Shown here: in pieces, positions 22,608-29,378 of the stretch
Layout of the letters: each line of letters begins with the position of its first letter
How positions within the stretch are numbered: position 1 is the first letter of the stretch
From: JBOFFC01 sp051648405
Lineage (GTDB): Bacteria; Planctomycetota; Planctomycetia; Pirellulales; Lacipirellulaceae
Assembly (NCBI GenBank): GCA_051648405.1
Contig: JBOFFC010000184.1
Location: 1-29,383, forward strand
Length of the DNA: 29,383 bases
Reading direction: 5' to 3'
The notes under the pieces: generated by a model
Seen by the model: only the letters and a program-made list of their open reading frames with translations
Databases searched by the model: none
Told to the model about the DNA's origin: nothing
Program-made: the position numbers and the translations under genes

Positions 22608-23441
22608 CTACAAACTGACCCAACCGTCGCGGCAGGCGGGGGTCTTCAGCGCGTCGAGGACACGCATGATGGCCAGTGTCTCGTCGCGGGGCACGAGGGC
22701 CTCGCCGGCGTCGAGGAAGTCGAGGATCGCCGCGGCGGCATCGACGAACAGCTTCGTGTCATCGACGACGACCCACTTCGCCGCGGCGTCGGTCGTCAGC
22801 ACGGCGACGAACGGGACGTGCTCCCCGGCGTTGAAGTCGATCGTCGCCACGCGGTCGTCGTGGAACCCGAGGACGACCGTCGGGTGGTTCTCGGGGCCGG
22901 TCATCGTCACGCGCTCGACCTGATGCCCGAGCACGCTCACCAGCAGCTCGACGGGGTGAATCCCGTACTCGCCGATCGAGGCCCCGCCGGCCCAGACCGC
23001 CATGTTCCGCAGCGGGCGTTCGAGCGCCGCGGCTTCGGCCTGGACGTTCGTCGTACGGAGGGCCGACGTGGTCTGCGTCGCAACGCCGTGCTGGTCGGCC
23101 AGCTGAAACAGTCGCTGAGCCGTGGCCAAGTCGGGGGCGAACGTCTTATCGACGAACGTCGGCACGCCCAGCGGGAAGACGCGTTCGCAAAGGGCCTCGT
23201 GCGTCTCGGGGTTGGACGGGGCGAGGATCGCCACGCCATCGACCTCCCCGGCGAGGTCCTCGATCCGCTCGACGAACGGCACCCCGTTGTCGGCACACCA
23301 CTTGCGGCTGGCGTCCGCTTGCAGGCCGGTGGCGGCCGTCACCTGCCAGCCACGCCCCTCCAGTGGGCCGCGGAGGGCCTTCAGGTAGGTGTTGGCGTGG
23401 AAGTTGTTGAGGTCGTAATCGACGTAGGCGAGGCGCTTCAC
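22608..23441 (-). CDS. Gfo/Idh/MocA-like protein with atypical cofactor and active-site motifs
   Basis: 277 residues from GTG 23441 (no clear ribosome site). The order of elements is that of Gfo/Idh/MocA proteins: an N-terminal strand-helix, GVAILAPSNPETHEALCERV, PTFVDKTFAPDLATA, and a beta-rich C-terminal part with SIGEYGIHPVELLVSVLG. But the first loop reads VDYDLNNFHANTYLKAL with no GxGxxG, and the EKP motif is DKT (98-100). The protein is also shorter than usual (277 against about 340-400). The His in YGIHPVE (near residue 162) matches the family catalytic His. It may be a divergent enzyme or a non-catalytic partner of the neighbouring oxidoreductase. Cytoplasmic. Confidence 0.83.
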   Translation of the reverse strand: MKRLAYVDYDLNNFHANTYLKALRGPLEGRGWQVTAATGLQADASRKWCADNGVPFVERIEDLAGEVDGVAILAPSNPETHEALCERVFPLGVPTFVDKTFAPDLATAQRLFQLADQHGVATQTTSALRTTNVQAEAAALERPLRNMAVWAGGASIGEYGIHPVELLVSVLGHQVERVTMTGPENHPTVVLGFHDDRVATIDFNAGEHVPFVAVLTTDAAAKWVVVDDTKLFVDAAAAILDFLDAGEALVPRDETLAIMRVLDALKTPACRDGWVSL

Positions 23442-23601
23442 GGCGGGGGGTCGGTCAGGGGGCGTTGCGGGCGAGTTCGACGCCCCAAGCTAAACCCCAC
23501 CCGCCCGATCCGCCTAGGGCGCCGTTCGCGCAGCCCCGCCGCGCAACCCAATCGCGCGATCGACGCCCCGAGACGCCCCCGCCGCACGTTCGTCAGGCGA
23601 G

Positions 23602-23626
23602 CCGACGGCTGGCGCCGACGGCTCGC
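23602..23626. repeat. 25-bp dispersed repeat, copy 1
   Basis: This 25-bp stretch, built from GCCGACGGCT and its neighbour GCGCCGACGGCT, is found again exactly but reverse-complemented at 29354-29378. It contains imperfect internal symmetry (AGCCG/CGGCT) like a REP element. It lies in the 207-bp gap between a Gfo-like gene and sthA. Confidence 0.75.
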
Positions 23627-23648
23627 CCCGAAAGCAACCGACTCGGCG

Positions 23649-25139
23649 TTAGACGGCGAGCGGCATCGCGAAGTCCGCCGTCGCACCGAGGCTCGTGAGC
23701 ACCGGCAGGGGGGCGTCTTCGATCATCGGCGTACGGACGCTGCCGGGGGCGTCGCGGTACGCGGCCAGCTTATTGAGGCCGTCGAGCGCCGCCACCTTGT
23801 AGCACTCGGCCATCGTCGGGTAGTTGAAGACCGCGTCGCGGAAGTACTCGAGCGTCCCGCCGAGCGTCATCACCGCCTGGCCGATGTGGATGATCTCGGT
23901 CGCCGCCTCGCCGATCGCGTGGACGCCGAGGACCTCGAGCGTCTCGCGGTGGAACAGCAGCTTCATCAGCCCGGTGTGGTCGCCGGCGATCTGCCCGCGG
24001 GCGATCTCCGAGAAGCGGGCCATCCCCACCTCGTACGGGACGTGCTCGGCGGTAAGCTGCTGCTCGTTCTTGCCGATCAGCGAGATCTCCGGCACCGTGA
24101 ACAGGCCGTACGGGAGCTCTCCCATCCGCGTGAAGGGCGCCCCGAAGGCGTGGCAGACCGCCTGGCGGCCTTGCTCCATCGAGGCGCTGGCGAGCGCCGG
24201 GAAGCCGACGACGTCGCCCACCGCGTAGATGTGCGGCACGTCGGTGCGGAAATTGGCGTCGCACGTGATCCGCCCGCGGCTGTCGGGGGCGAGCCCCGCC
24301 GCCGGCAGGTTCAGGCCCGCCGTGTCGCCGTGGCGCCCGACGCTGAACAGCACCGTCTCGCCGAGCACGCGCTTGCCGCTTTCGAGCTCGACGGCGACGG
24401 TCGAGGCGCCGATCTTACGGACTTCCGCCACGGCCTCGCCGAGCCGGAAAGTGACCCCCATCGAGCGCGCGTTGTAGACGAGCGAATCGACGATCTCGCG
24501 GTCGCAGAACTCGAGCAGCCGCTCGCGGCCGTCGATCACTGTCACACGCACGCCGAGGGTCGCGAACATCAGCCCGTACTCGACGCCGATCACGCCGCCA
24601 CCGACGACGATCATCGACCGCGGCACGTGGTCAAGGTTCAGGAACTCGTCGGAGTCGAACACCGTGTGGCCGTCGAACGGCACGTGCGCGGGGCGGGTCG
24701 GCACGGTCCCCGGGGCAAGCAGCACCTTGTCCGCTTCGAGCGAATGGTCCCCGTCGGGCCCTTGCACGCCGATCGTGTGAGGCCCCAGGAAATGCGCTTC
24801 GCCGACGTGCGTGTCGATCCCGTTACGGTCGAACTGGTCTTGGATGACGGCCCACTCGCGCTGGCTGACGTGGGCCAGCTTCTGCCGCAGGTCGTCCATC
24901 GTGATCGACGACCGGCATCGGAAGCGGTCGGCGTAGACCTCGCGCTGGCGGAAGCCGGTTAGGTGCAGGATCGCCTCGCGCATGGTCTTCGACGGGATCG
25001 TCCCCGTGTGCAGGCAGACCCCGCCGACCAGCTCGCGACGCCGCTCCACCAGCGCCACCTTCTTGCCGAGTTTCGCCCCGGAGATGGCCGCCTTTTGGCC
25101 GCCGGGTCCACTACCGATCACCACCAGGTCGTAACGCAT
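23649..25139 (-). CDS. sthA: Soluble (Si-specific) NAD(P)+ transhydrogenase
   Basis: 496 residues from ATG 25139, with GAAGG nearby. A flavin disulfide-reductase fold: FAD motif YDLVVIGSGPGGQKAAIS (3-20), second Rossmann motif VVGGGVIGVEYGLMFATLG (near 178-196), FAD motif IYAVGDVVGFPAL, and a dimerisation domain with GEAATEIIHIGQAVM. At the usual redox disulfide it reads GGVCLHTGTIPSKTMREA, with one Cys (42) and Thr in place of the second, as in SthA rather than lipoamide dehydrogenase or glutathione reductase. It transfers hydride between NADH and NADPH in the cytoplasm. Length and tail fit the family. It stands alone: 207 bp precede the next gene and 158 bp follow the HAD gene. Confidence 0.92.
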   Translation of the reverse strand: MRYDLVVIGSGPGGQKAAISGAKLGKKVALVERRRELVGGVCLHTGTIPSKTMREAILHLTGFRQREVYADRFRCRSSITMDDLRQKLAHVSQREWAVIQDQFDRNGIDTHVGEAHFLGPHTIGVQGPDGDHSLEADKVLLAPGTVPTRPAHVPFDGHTVFDSDEFLNLDHVPRSMIVVGGGVIGVEYGLMFATLGVRVTVIDGRERLLEFCDREIVDSLVYNARSMGVTFRLGEAVAEVRKIGASTVAVELESGKRVLGETVLFSVGRHGDTAGLNLPAAGLAPDSRGRITCDANFRTDVPHIYAVGDVVGFPALASASMEQGRQAVCHAFGAPFTRMGELPYGLFTVPEISLIGKNEQQLTAEHVPYEVGMARFSEIARGQIAGDHTGLMKLLFHRETLEVLGVHAIGEAATEIIHIGQAVMTLGGTLEYFRDAVFNYPTMAECYKVAALDGLNKLAAYRDAPGSVRTPMIEDAPLPVLTSLGATADFAMPLAV

Positions 25140-25297
25140 GAGAAAGCCTTCGCCGTGAACCTGGGTTTCGCTGCACGCCCTGCGCCCTGCGCGGGGACCG
25201 CAGAAAGGTACGGCGAACAGCGAGCGCGCGGCGCTGCGGCCCTGCCGATCGCGGTGAGCCGCGGGGAGGGTTGTAGTGATGGCGCCACCAAGGGGGG

Positions 25298-26020
25298 CTA
25301 CGCAGCGAGCCAGGCGAGGATCGCGTCGTGCTCTTCGAGCGTCGGCGTCAGCAGGTCGGGGGCTGACGCTTCGAGTACCGACGCCGGTGTGTGCCCCGTC
25401 GGCACGGCCACGGCCCAGGCGCCGATCGCGCGGGCGCAGCGCACGTCGTTCGGCGTGTCGCCGATCACCACGATCCGCTCCCCCTCGCCGTTCGCCGCAA
25501 CTCCCCTAGGTAGGGGCGAACGCGCGTGGCGCGCCCGCGCCTGCGAGGCGGCCATCGCCGCGATGTCGTTGCGGTCGGGGTGCTCGTCGCCGAAGCCCCC
25601 GAACACGTCGCCGCCGTCACGCCGAAAACGCTCCCACAGCCCGTAGTGCGACAGCTTGCACTCGGCCGCTTCGCGGACGTTACCGGTTAGCAGCCCGAGG
25701 TGGACGTCCCCCTGCGATTCGAGACGCTCGACCAGCGCCTCGACCCCCGGCAGCACGCGCCCCGTGCAGCCGGCGAGCAGCCCGGGGAGGCGCTCGACGT
25801 AGCCCGCCTTGAACCGCCGCCAGTTGGCGGCCGTCTCGTCGATCCCGTGGGCCCGGAAGAAGTCGCGGGCGATCCCCCGGTCGCTGCGCCCGGCGAACGA
25901 CACCCCACGGGCGAGCCGATCGACGCCGAACTCGGCCGCGAACGTCTCGGCGAAGGCGTGCATCCCCGCCCCGCCCGTCTCGACCAGGGTACCGTCGATG
26001 TCGAAGAGGACAACTTTCAT
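25298..26020 (-). CDS. HAD-superfamily phosphatase (phosphoglycolate-phosphatase-like)
   Basis: 240 residues from ATG 26020. HAD motif I is VLFDIDGTL (Asp7 nucleophile, Asp9), motif II LLTGN (Thr112), and motif IV VVIGDTPNDV (Asp188, Asp192). A helical cap follows motif I (MHAFAETFAAEFGVDR), as in phosphoglycolate phosphatase and related enzymes. The usual motif III Lys is not obvious; HPDRND (147-152) sits there. Between motifs III and IV residues about 160-180 (SQARARHARSPLPRGVAANG) are Arg/Pro-rich and coincide with tandem palindromes at 25503-25534, so they look like an in-frame insertion. The substrate is unknown. Cytoplasmic. Confidence 0.87.
   Translation of the reverse strand: MKVVLFDIDGTLVETGGAGMHAFAETFAAEFGVDRLARGVSFAGRSDRGIARDFFRAHGIDETAANWRRFKAGYVERLPGLLAGCTGRVLPGVEALVERLESQGDVHLGLLTGNVREAAECKLSHYGLWERFRRDGGDVFGGFGDEHPDRNDIAAMAASQARARHARSPLPRGVAANGEGERIVVIGDTPNDVRCARAIGAWAVAVPTGHTPASVLEASAPDLLTPTLEEHDAILAWLAA
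25503..25534. repeat. Two tandem small palindromes inside the HAD gene
   Basis: CCCCTA-GG-TAGGGG (25503-25516) and GCGCG-TGG-CGCGC (25522-25534) are adjacent perfect hairpins within the coding sequence. They encode an Arg/Pro-rich patch that interrupts the HAD fold between conserved motifs. Confidence 0.6.
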
Positions 26021-26114
26021 GCCCCGATCGTAGGGGAGACCCGCCGCAACGGGAACCGCCGAGCGCCTCCCGAGGCCGCCACGGAACCCCGGGATTCGCC
26101 GTGGATCGCCACCC

Positions 26115-26609
26115 TCAACGGAGCGGTCCGAGCCCTTTTTCGGCCCGGTGATGGTTCAGCAGCACCAGGGCGGCGGGTTCCTGCGCGAGGAGCTTCACCA
26201 GCTGCGTCCGTGAGAGGCCGAGCCCCTGCGCCGCCACCGATTCGTCCCAGCCGACCGCGGCGACGTGGTCGAGCGCTTCGGCGAGCAGGGCCGGAAAGTC
26301 GCCGTGCTCGACCGAGACGGCGATTCGCCCCCCCCGCAAGCGAGAACGCCACAGGGGGGTCGGCTCGTCGGGGGGCTGCGTCCGGACCGCGAGCGCCAGC
26401 CGCACCCGCAAACGCTGCACGGCGACGGCGTGGTTCTCGTGCTGGCTGCGACGTTCGCTCGCCTCGGCCGCGACCCCCGTGGGGGCGTGCGTGACCTCGA
26501 TCGCCGACTCGACCTTGTTGCGGTGTTGCCCCCCGGGGCCGCCGCGTCGCGTGCGGCGCACCGCGCACTGGCCGAGCAACTCGTCGAGCGGCAGTTGAGC
26601 GGGGTGCAT
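26115..26609 (-). CDS. Peptide chain release factor-like protein (GGQ domain)
   Basis: 164 residues from ATG 26609; the longer open frame beyond it overlaps the divergent gene and looks random. The signature RRTRRGGPGGQHRNKVESAI holds GGQ at 26-28, the motif that triggers peptidyl-tRNA hydrolysis in class I release factors and in the rescue factor ArfB. The codon-recognition domains of RF1/RF2 are absent. Unlike ArfB it has no long Lys/Arg-rich tail; instead it ends in a helical unit (FPALLAEALDHVAAVGWDES, then GLSRTQLVKLLAQEP). Such proteins are annotated in planctomycetes as 'peptide chain release factor-like'; their exact role in rescue or termination is unproven. Divergent from the PH-domain gene. 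Confidence 0.85.
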   Translation of the reverse strand: MHPAQLPLDELLGQCAVRRTRRGGPGGQHRNKVESAIEVTHAPTGVAAEASERRSQHENHAVAVQRLRVRLALAVRTQPPDEPTPLWRSRLRGGRIAVSVEHGDFPALLAEALDHVAAVGWDESVAAQGLGLSRTQLVKLLAQEPAALVLLNHHRAEKGLGPLR

Positions 26610-26694
26610 GCGGTCGAGAGTGATCGTTGGTGGTGCTGTCGGCGATGGGGGTTTCGTATCCGGACCGCGTCTGCGGTACCATCCGGTGATCGTA

Positions 26695-27237
26695 ATGATG
26701 ACCAACAATCCGATCGCCGGCGTCCACCCCCCTGAGGTCCGCGAGGCGACCGTGGCGACCGCTTGGCCGTCGATTGCCGCCGGGAGGCGCGGCCGGTGGC
26801 TGGGGCGGCTCGCGGGGAATCGGCTGGGGGTCCGCCTCGGCGGCGTGCCGTTGACGCTCGGCTGGGGGATCGCGATCGCCACGGCGCCCCTCGCTGCCGC
26901 GCTGTACCTCGGCTGGAAGGCCCCGCGCTGGCCGCTGATCGTGGTCGGGCCCCGGAACCCGCGTTGCCGCCGCTACCGCGTCACCAACCGCCGCTTGCTC
27001 GTCGAGCGGCCTCTGGAGAAGGACGCACGGATCGAGGCCGAGCTCCCCCTCGACGCTTTCGACGAGGTCCGCGTCGAAGTCCTCCCCGGCCAAGAATGGT
27101 ACAAGGCTGGGGACCTGGTGTTCGTCCGCTGTGGCGCCGAGGCGTTCCGCCTTGCCGGCGTGTCGCGCCCCGAGGCGTTCCGGCAGATCGTCCTCAAGAC
27201 GCAGCGGGCGTGCGTCCGGCAGCAGCCCGCCGCGTGA
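26695..27237 (+). CDS. PH-domain membrane protein
   Basis: 180 residues from ATG 26695 (a second ATG follows at once); the frame extends to 26608 but that would overlap the start of the divergent gene. A hydrophobic stretch at about 54-74 (LTLGWGIAIATAPLAAALYLGW) is one or two membrane segments. It is followed by RRYRVTNRRLLVERPLEKDA, then LPLDAFDEVRVEVLPGQEWY and GDLVFVRCGAEAFRLAGVS, the pattern of bacterial PH domains (bPH2, as in YdbS/YdbT). It ends FRQIVLKTQRAC. Such proteins lie at the cytoplasmic membrane; function here unknown. It is convergent with hpt, 21 bp apart. Confidence 0.8.
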   Translation: MMTNNPIAGVHPPEVREATVATAWPSIAAGRRGRWLGRLAGNRLGVRLGGVPLTLGWGIAIATAPLAAALYLGWKAPRWPLIVVGPRNPRCRRYRVTNRRLLVERPLEKDARIEAELPLDAFDEVRVEVLPGQEWYKAGDLVFVRCGAEAFRLAGVSRPEAFRQIVLKTQRACVRQQPAA

Positions 27238-27258
27238 CGCGACGCCAGCGCCCCGGGG

Positions 27259-27807
27259 TCAGGCGTGCTGCGTCAGGTGCTTGTGGCGTTCGAGGTCGGC
27301 TTCTTCGAGCGAGGCCAAGTACGGAAGGTTACGGTACAGGTCGTCGTAGTCGAGGCCGTAGCCGACGACGAACTCGTCGGGGATGTCGAACCCCACGAAA
27401 TCGGGTTGGGCGTCCACCTCTTGGCGTCCGAGCTTGCGCAGCAGCACCGCCGAGCGGACCGACTTCGGGCCGAACTCGTGCATCTTCTCGATCACCCGCA
27501 CCAGCGTGTGGCCGGTGTCGAAGATGTCATCGACGAGCAGCACGTCTCGGCCGCGGATGTCGAGCATCAGCTCGGCGTTGATCGTCAGCTCGCCGCGCGT
27601 GGTCGTAGCGCCGCCGTAGCTCGAGGCCTCGATCACCCCCACGCGTAGCGGCATGTCGAGCATGCGGATCAGGTCGGCCACCAGCACTAGGCTGCCGGTG
27701 AGCACCGTGACGATCGTCAGCGGCCCGTCGCCGTAGGCGTCGTGGATCTCGCGCGCCATCCGCTCGACGCCGCGGTGCAGCTCTTGCTTGCTGAGCAGGG
27801 TTTTCAT
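27259..27807 (-). CDS. hpt: Hypoxanthine phosphoribosyltransferase
   Basis: 182 residues from ATG 27807. It makes IMP (and usually GMP) from hypoxanthine or guanine plus PRPP. Motifs in order: VLTGSLVLVADL (PPi loop, TGS at 37-39), ASSYGGATTTRG (flexible active-site loop), VLLVDDIFDTGHTL (PRPP-binding motif, 89-102), and FVVGYGLDYDDLYRNLPYLA near the C-terminus, which recognises the purine. All are intact and the length is normal. Cytoplasmic. It lies 235 bp downstream of a nucleoside transporter on the same strand, consistent with purine salvage, but the repeat-rich gap contains possible hairpins that may separate the two. Confidence 0.95.
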   Translation of the reverse strand: MKTLLSKQELHRGVERMAREIHDAYGDGPLTIVTVLTGSLVLVADLIRMLDMPLRVGVIEASSYGGATTTRGELTINAELMLDIRGRDVLLVDDIFDTGHTLVRVIEKMHEFGPKSVRSAVLLRKLGRQEVDAQPDFVGFDIPDEFVVGYGLDYDDLYRNLPYLASLEEADLERHKHLTQHA

Positions 27808-27816
27808 GGAAGAGTG

Positions 27817-27858
27817 GGCAGGGGGCAGACGGCAGGGGGCAGACGGCAGTGGGCAGGA
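27817..27858. repeat. Three tandem 14-bp G-rich repeats
   Basis: GGCAGGGGGCAGAC occurs at 27817-27830 and again exactly at 27831-27844, with a variant (GGCAGTGGGCAGGA) at 27845-27858. They begin 10 bp upstream of the hpt start codon. The array is strongly G-biased on the plus strand. Confidence 0.85.
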
Positions 27859-27873
27859 AGCGGGTGAGGGTTG

Positions 27874-27901
27874 GCTGTTGGCTGTCGGCTATCGGCCTTT
27901 G
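27874..27901. repeat. Heptamer array A (CTGTCGG type)
   Basis: Four consecutive heptamers: CTGTTGG, CTGTCGG, CTATCGG, CCTTTGG. They are the reverse complement of the array at 28003-28037, so the two could pair across about 100 nt. Confidence 0.8.
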
Positions 27902-27925
27902 GTAGATGGCGGCTCGTTCTTTTCC

Positions 27926-27950
27926 CCCCCTCCTCCTTCAGGGGAGGGGG
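27926..27950. repeat. Hairpin between the two heptamer arrays
   Basis: CCCCCTCC (27926-27933) and GGAGGGGG (27943-27950) form an 8-bp stem with a 9-nt loop. No T-run follows on either strand. It sits near the centre of the region flanked by the inverted heptamer arrays. Confidence 0.55.
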
Positions 27951-28002
27951 TGACCTTGGCGCCAGCGTCACCGCGCTCCTAACGCTTGGTCCTTCTCCTT
28001 TG

Positions 28003-28037
28003 CCGACAGCCGACAGCCGACAGCCGAAAGCCAATAG
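28003..28037. repeat. Heptamer array B (CCGACAG type)
   Basis: Five consecutive heptamers: three exact CCGACAG, then CCGAAAG and CCAATAG. The array ends 5 bp before the nupC stop codon and is inverted relative to array A (27874-27901). Confidence 0.85.
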
Positions 28038-28042
28038 CCCCC

Positions 28043-29296
28043 CTACAGCAGCATCCCCGCCACGCAGGCGGTCATGAACGACGCCAGCGTGCCGCCGATC
28101 ATCGCCCGCAGGCCGAGCCTCGCCAAGTCGCCCCGGCGCGTGGGGGCGATCGCGCCGATGCCGCCGATCTGGATGCCGATCGACGAGAAGTTCGCGAACC
28201 CGCACAGCGCGTAGGTGAGGATCGTGATCGACCGCTCGCCGATTTCCTTGGTCTTCACGATCTCGCTGAGGTTCAGGTAGGCGATGAACTCGTTCAGCAC
28301 GGTCCGCTCCCCCAACAGTTGCCCGCAGCGGTAGCAGTCGTCCCAGGTGATCCCCATCAGCCACGCCACGGGGGCGAGCGCGTAGCCGAACCCCTTCTGG
28401 AGCGTCCAGGCGGCCTCCTTCTCGAAGCCGCACAAGCCGCCGAGCATTCCCACCAGGGCGTTGCACATCGCCACCAGCGCGGTGAACGCGATCAGCATCG
28501 CCGCCACGTTCAGGGCGAGCATCATGCCGGCCGAGGCGCCCTCGGCGGCCGCCTCGAACAGGTTGCTGGTCGTCCGCTCCATACGAGTGGCGTCCTTGCC
28601 GCCGGTCTCGGGCTCGCCGCTCTCGGGCTCCATGACCTTGGCGATCAGCAGCGCGGCGGGCGCCGAGATCACCGACGCCGTGAGCAGGTGAGCGGCGTCG
28701 ATCCCCAACTGCACGTAGATCGCCATCACCCCCCCGGCGATCGTCGCGAAGCCCCCGACCATCACCACCATCAGCTCGCTGCTCGTCATCCGGGCGACGT
28801 ACGGCCGGATCACCAGCGGGGCCTCGGTTTGACCGACGAAGATGTTCGCGGCCGCGGATAGCGTCTCGGCGCCCGACGTGCCGAGCGTACGGCGCATGAC
28901 CCACGCCAGGCCGCCGACGACCAGTTGCATCAAGCCGACGTGGTAGAGCACCGACATCAGCGCCGAGAAGAAGATGATCGTCGGCAGCACGCCGAAGGCG
29001 AAGGTTCGCAGGAGCGTGAACCCGGGGGGCAAGCCGGCGTCCCCTTCCTCGGGGTTGATCGTGAACAGCAGCGCAGAGCCATTCGTCACGAACCCCAGCA
29101 AGGTCTCGAAGAACTCGCCCGCTTGTTCGAACAGTTTGAACCCGACGGTCGTCCTCAGCGTGAACACGGCGAACGCGAACTGCGACACGATCCCCACGGT
29201 GACGACCCGCCACGGGAACCGCGCGCGATTCGAGCTCAGCAGCCACGCGGCGAGGACCATCACCACAAGGCCCAACAGGCCAACGAAGCGTTCCAT
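28043..29296 (-). CDS. NupC-type concentrative nucleoside transporter
   Basis: 417 residues from ATG 29296, a polytopic membrane protein of the CNT family that imports nucleosides with Na+ or H+. Signatures are LSAAANIFVGQTEAPLVIRP (GQTEAP at 155-160), LNEFIAYLNLSEI, and YALCGFANFSSIGIQIGGIG, the conserved helical-hairpin and substrate-site motifs of CNTs. The N-terminus has the usual three short helices, and AMIGGTLASFMTACVAGMLL is the last one. A loop of about 20 polar residues (MEPESGEPETGGKDATRMER) lies mid-protein. The specific nucleosides and coupling ion cannot be read directly. hpt is downstream, suggesting purine salvage. Heptamer-type repeats flank the gene on both sides. Confidence 0.93.
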   Translation of the reverse strand: MERFVGLLGLVVMVLAAWLLSSNRARFPWRVVTVGIVSQFAFAVFTLRTTVGFKLFEQAGEFFETLLGFVTNGSALLFTINPEEGDAGLPPGFTLLRTFAFGVLPTIIFFSALMSVLYHVGLMQLVVGGLAWVMRRTLGTSGAETLSAAANIFVGQTEAPLVIRPYVARMTSSELMVVMVGGFATIAGGVMAIYVQLGIDAAHLLTASVISAPAALLIAKVMEPESGEPETGGKDATRMERTTSNLFEAAAEGASAGMMLALNVAAMLIAFTALVAMCNALVGMLGGLCGFEKEAAWTLQKGFGYALAPVAWLMGITWDDCYRCGQLLGERTVLNEFIAYLNLSEIVKTKEIGERSITILTYALCGFANFSSIGIQIGGIGAIAPTRRGDLARLGLRAMIGGTLASFMTACVAGMLL

Positions 29297-29297
29297 A

Positions 29298-29324
29298 GTC
29301 GGCTGTCAGCGGTCGGCTGTCAGC
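29298..29324. repeat. Direct repeat upstream of nupC, related to the heptamer arrays
   Basis: GTCGGCTGTCAGC occurs at 29298-29310 and again exactly at 29312-29324, starting 2 bp before the nupC start codon. It shares the TCGGCTGTC core with the arrays at 27874-28037 on the other side of the gene. Confidence 0.8.
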
Positions 29325-29353
29325 TCTCGGCGAGTGGCGGAAGGGTGAGCGGA

Positions 29354-29378
29354 GCGAGCCGTCGGCGCCAGCCGTCGG
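29354..29378. repeat. 25-bp dispersed repeat, copy 2
   Basis: Exact reverse complement of 23602-23626. It is preceded by GAGCG and lies about 60 bp upstream of nupC, at the window edge, so it may belong to a longer element continuing outside. Confidence 0.75.

Noticed and set aside
22302..24962. Plus-strand open frame of 886 codons antisense to the oxidoreductase, Gfo-like and sthA genes
   Set aside because: It spans several well-supported minus-strand genes and an intergenic gap, is Arg/His/Asp-rich with no motif, and is the expected antisense artefact of high-GC codon bias.
27874..28037. CRISPR-like array
   Set aside because: The 7-bp units are directly adjacent with no spacers, are in two opposite orientations, and no cas genes are near.
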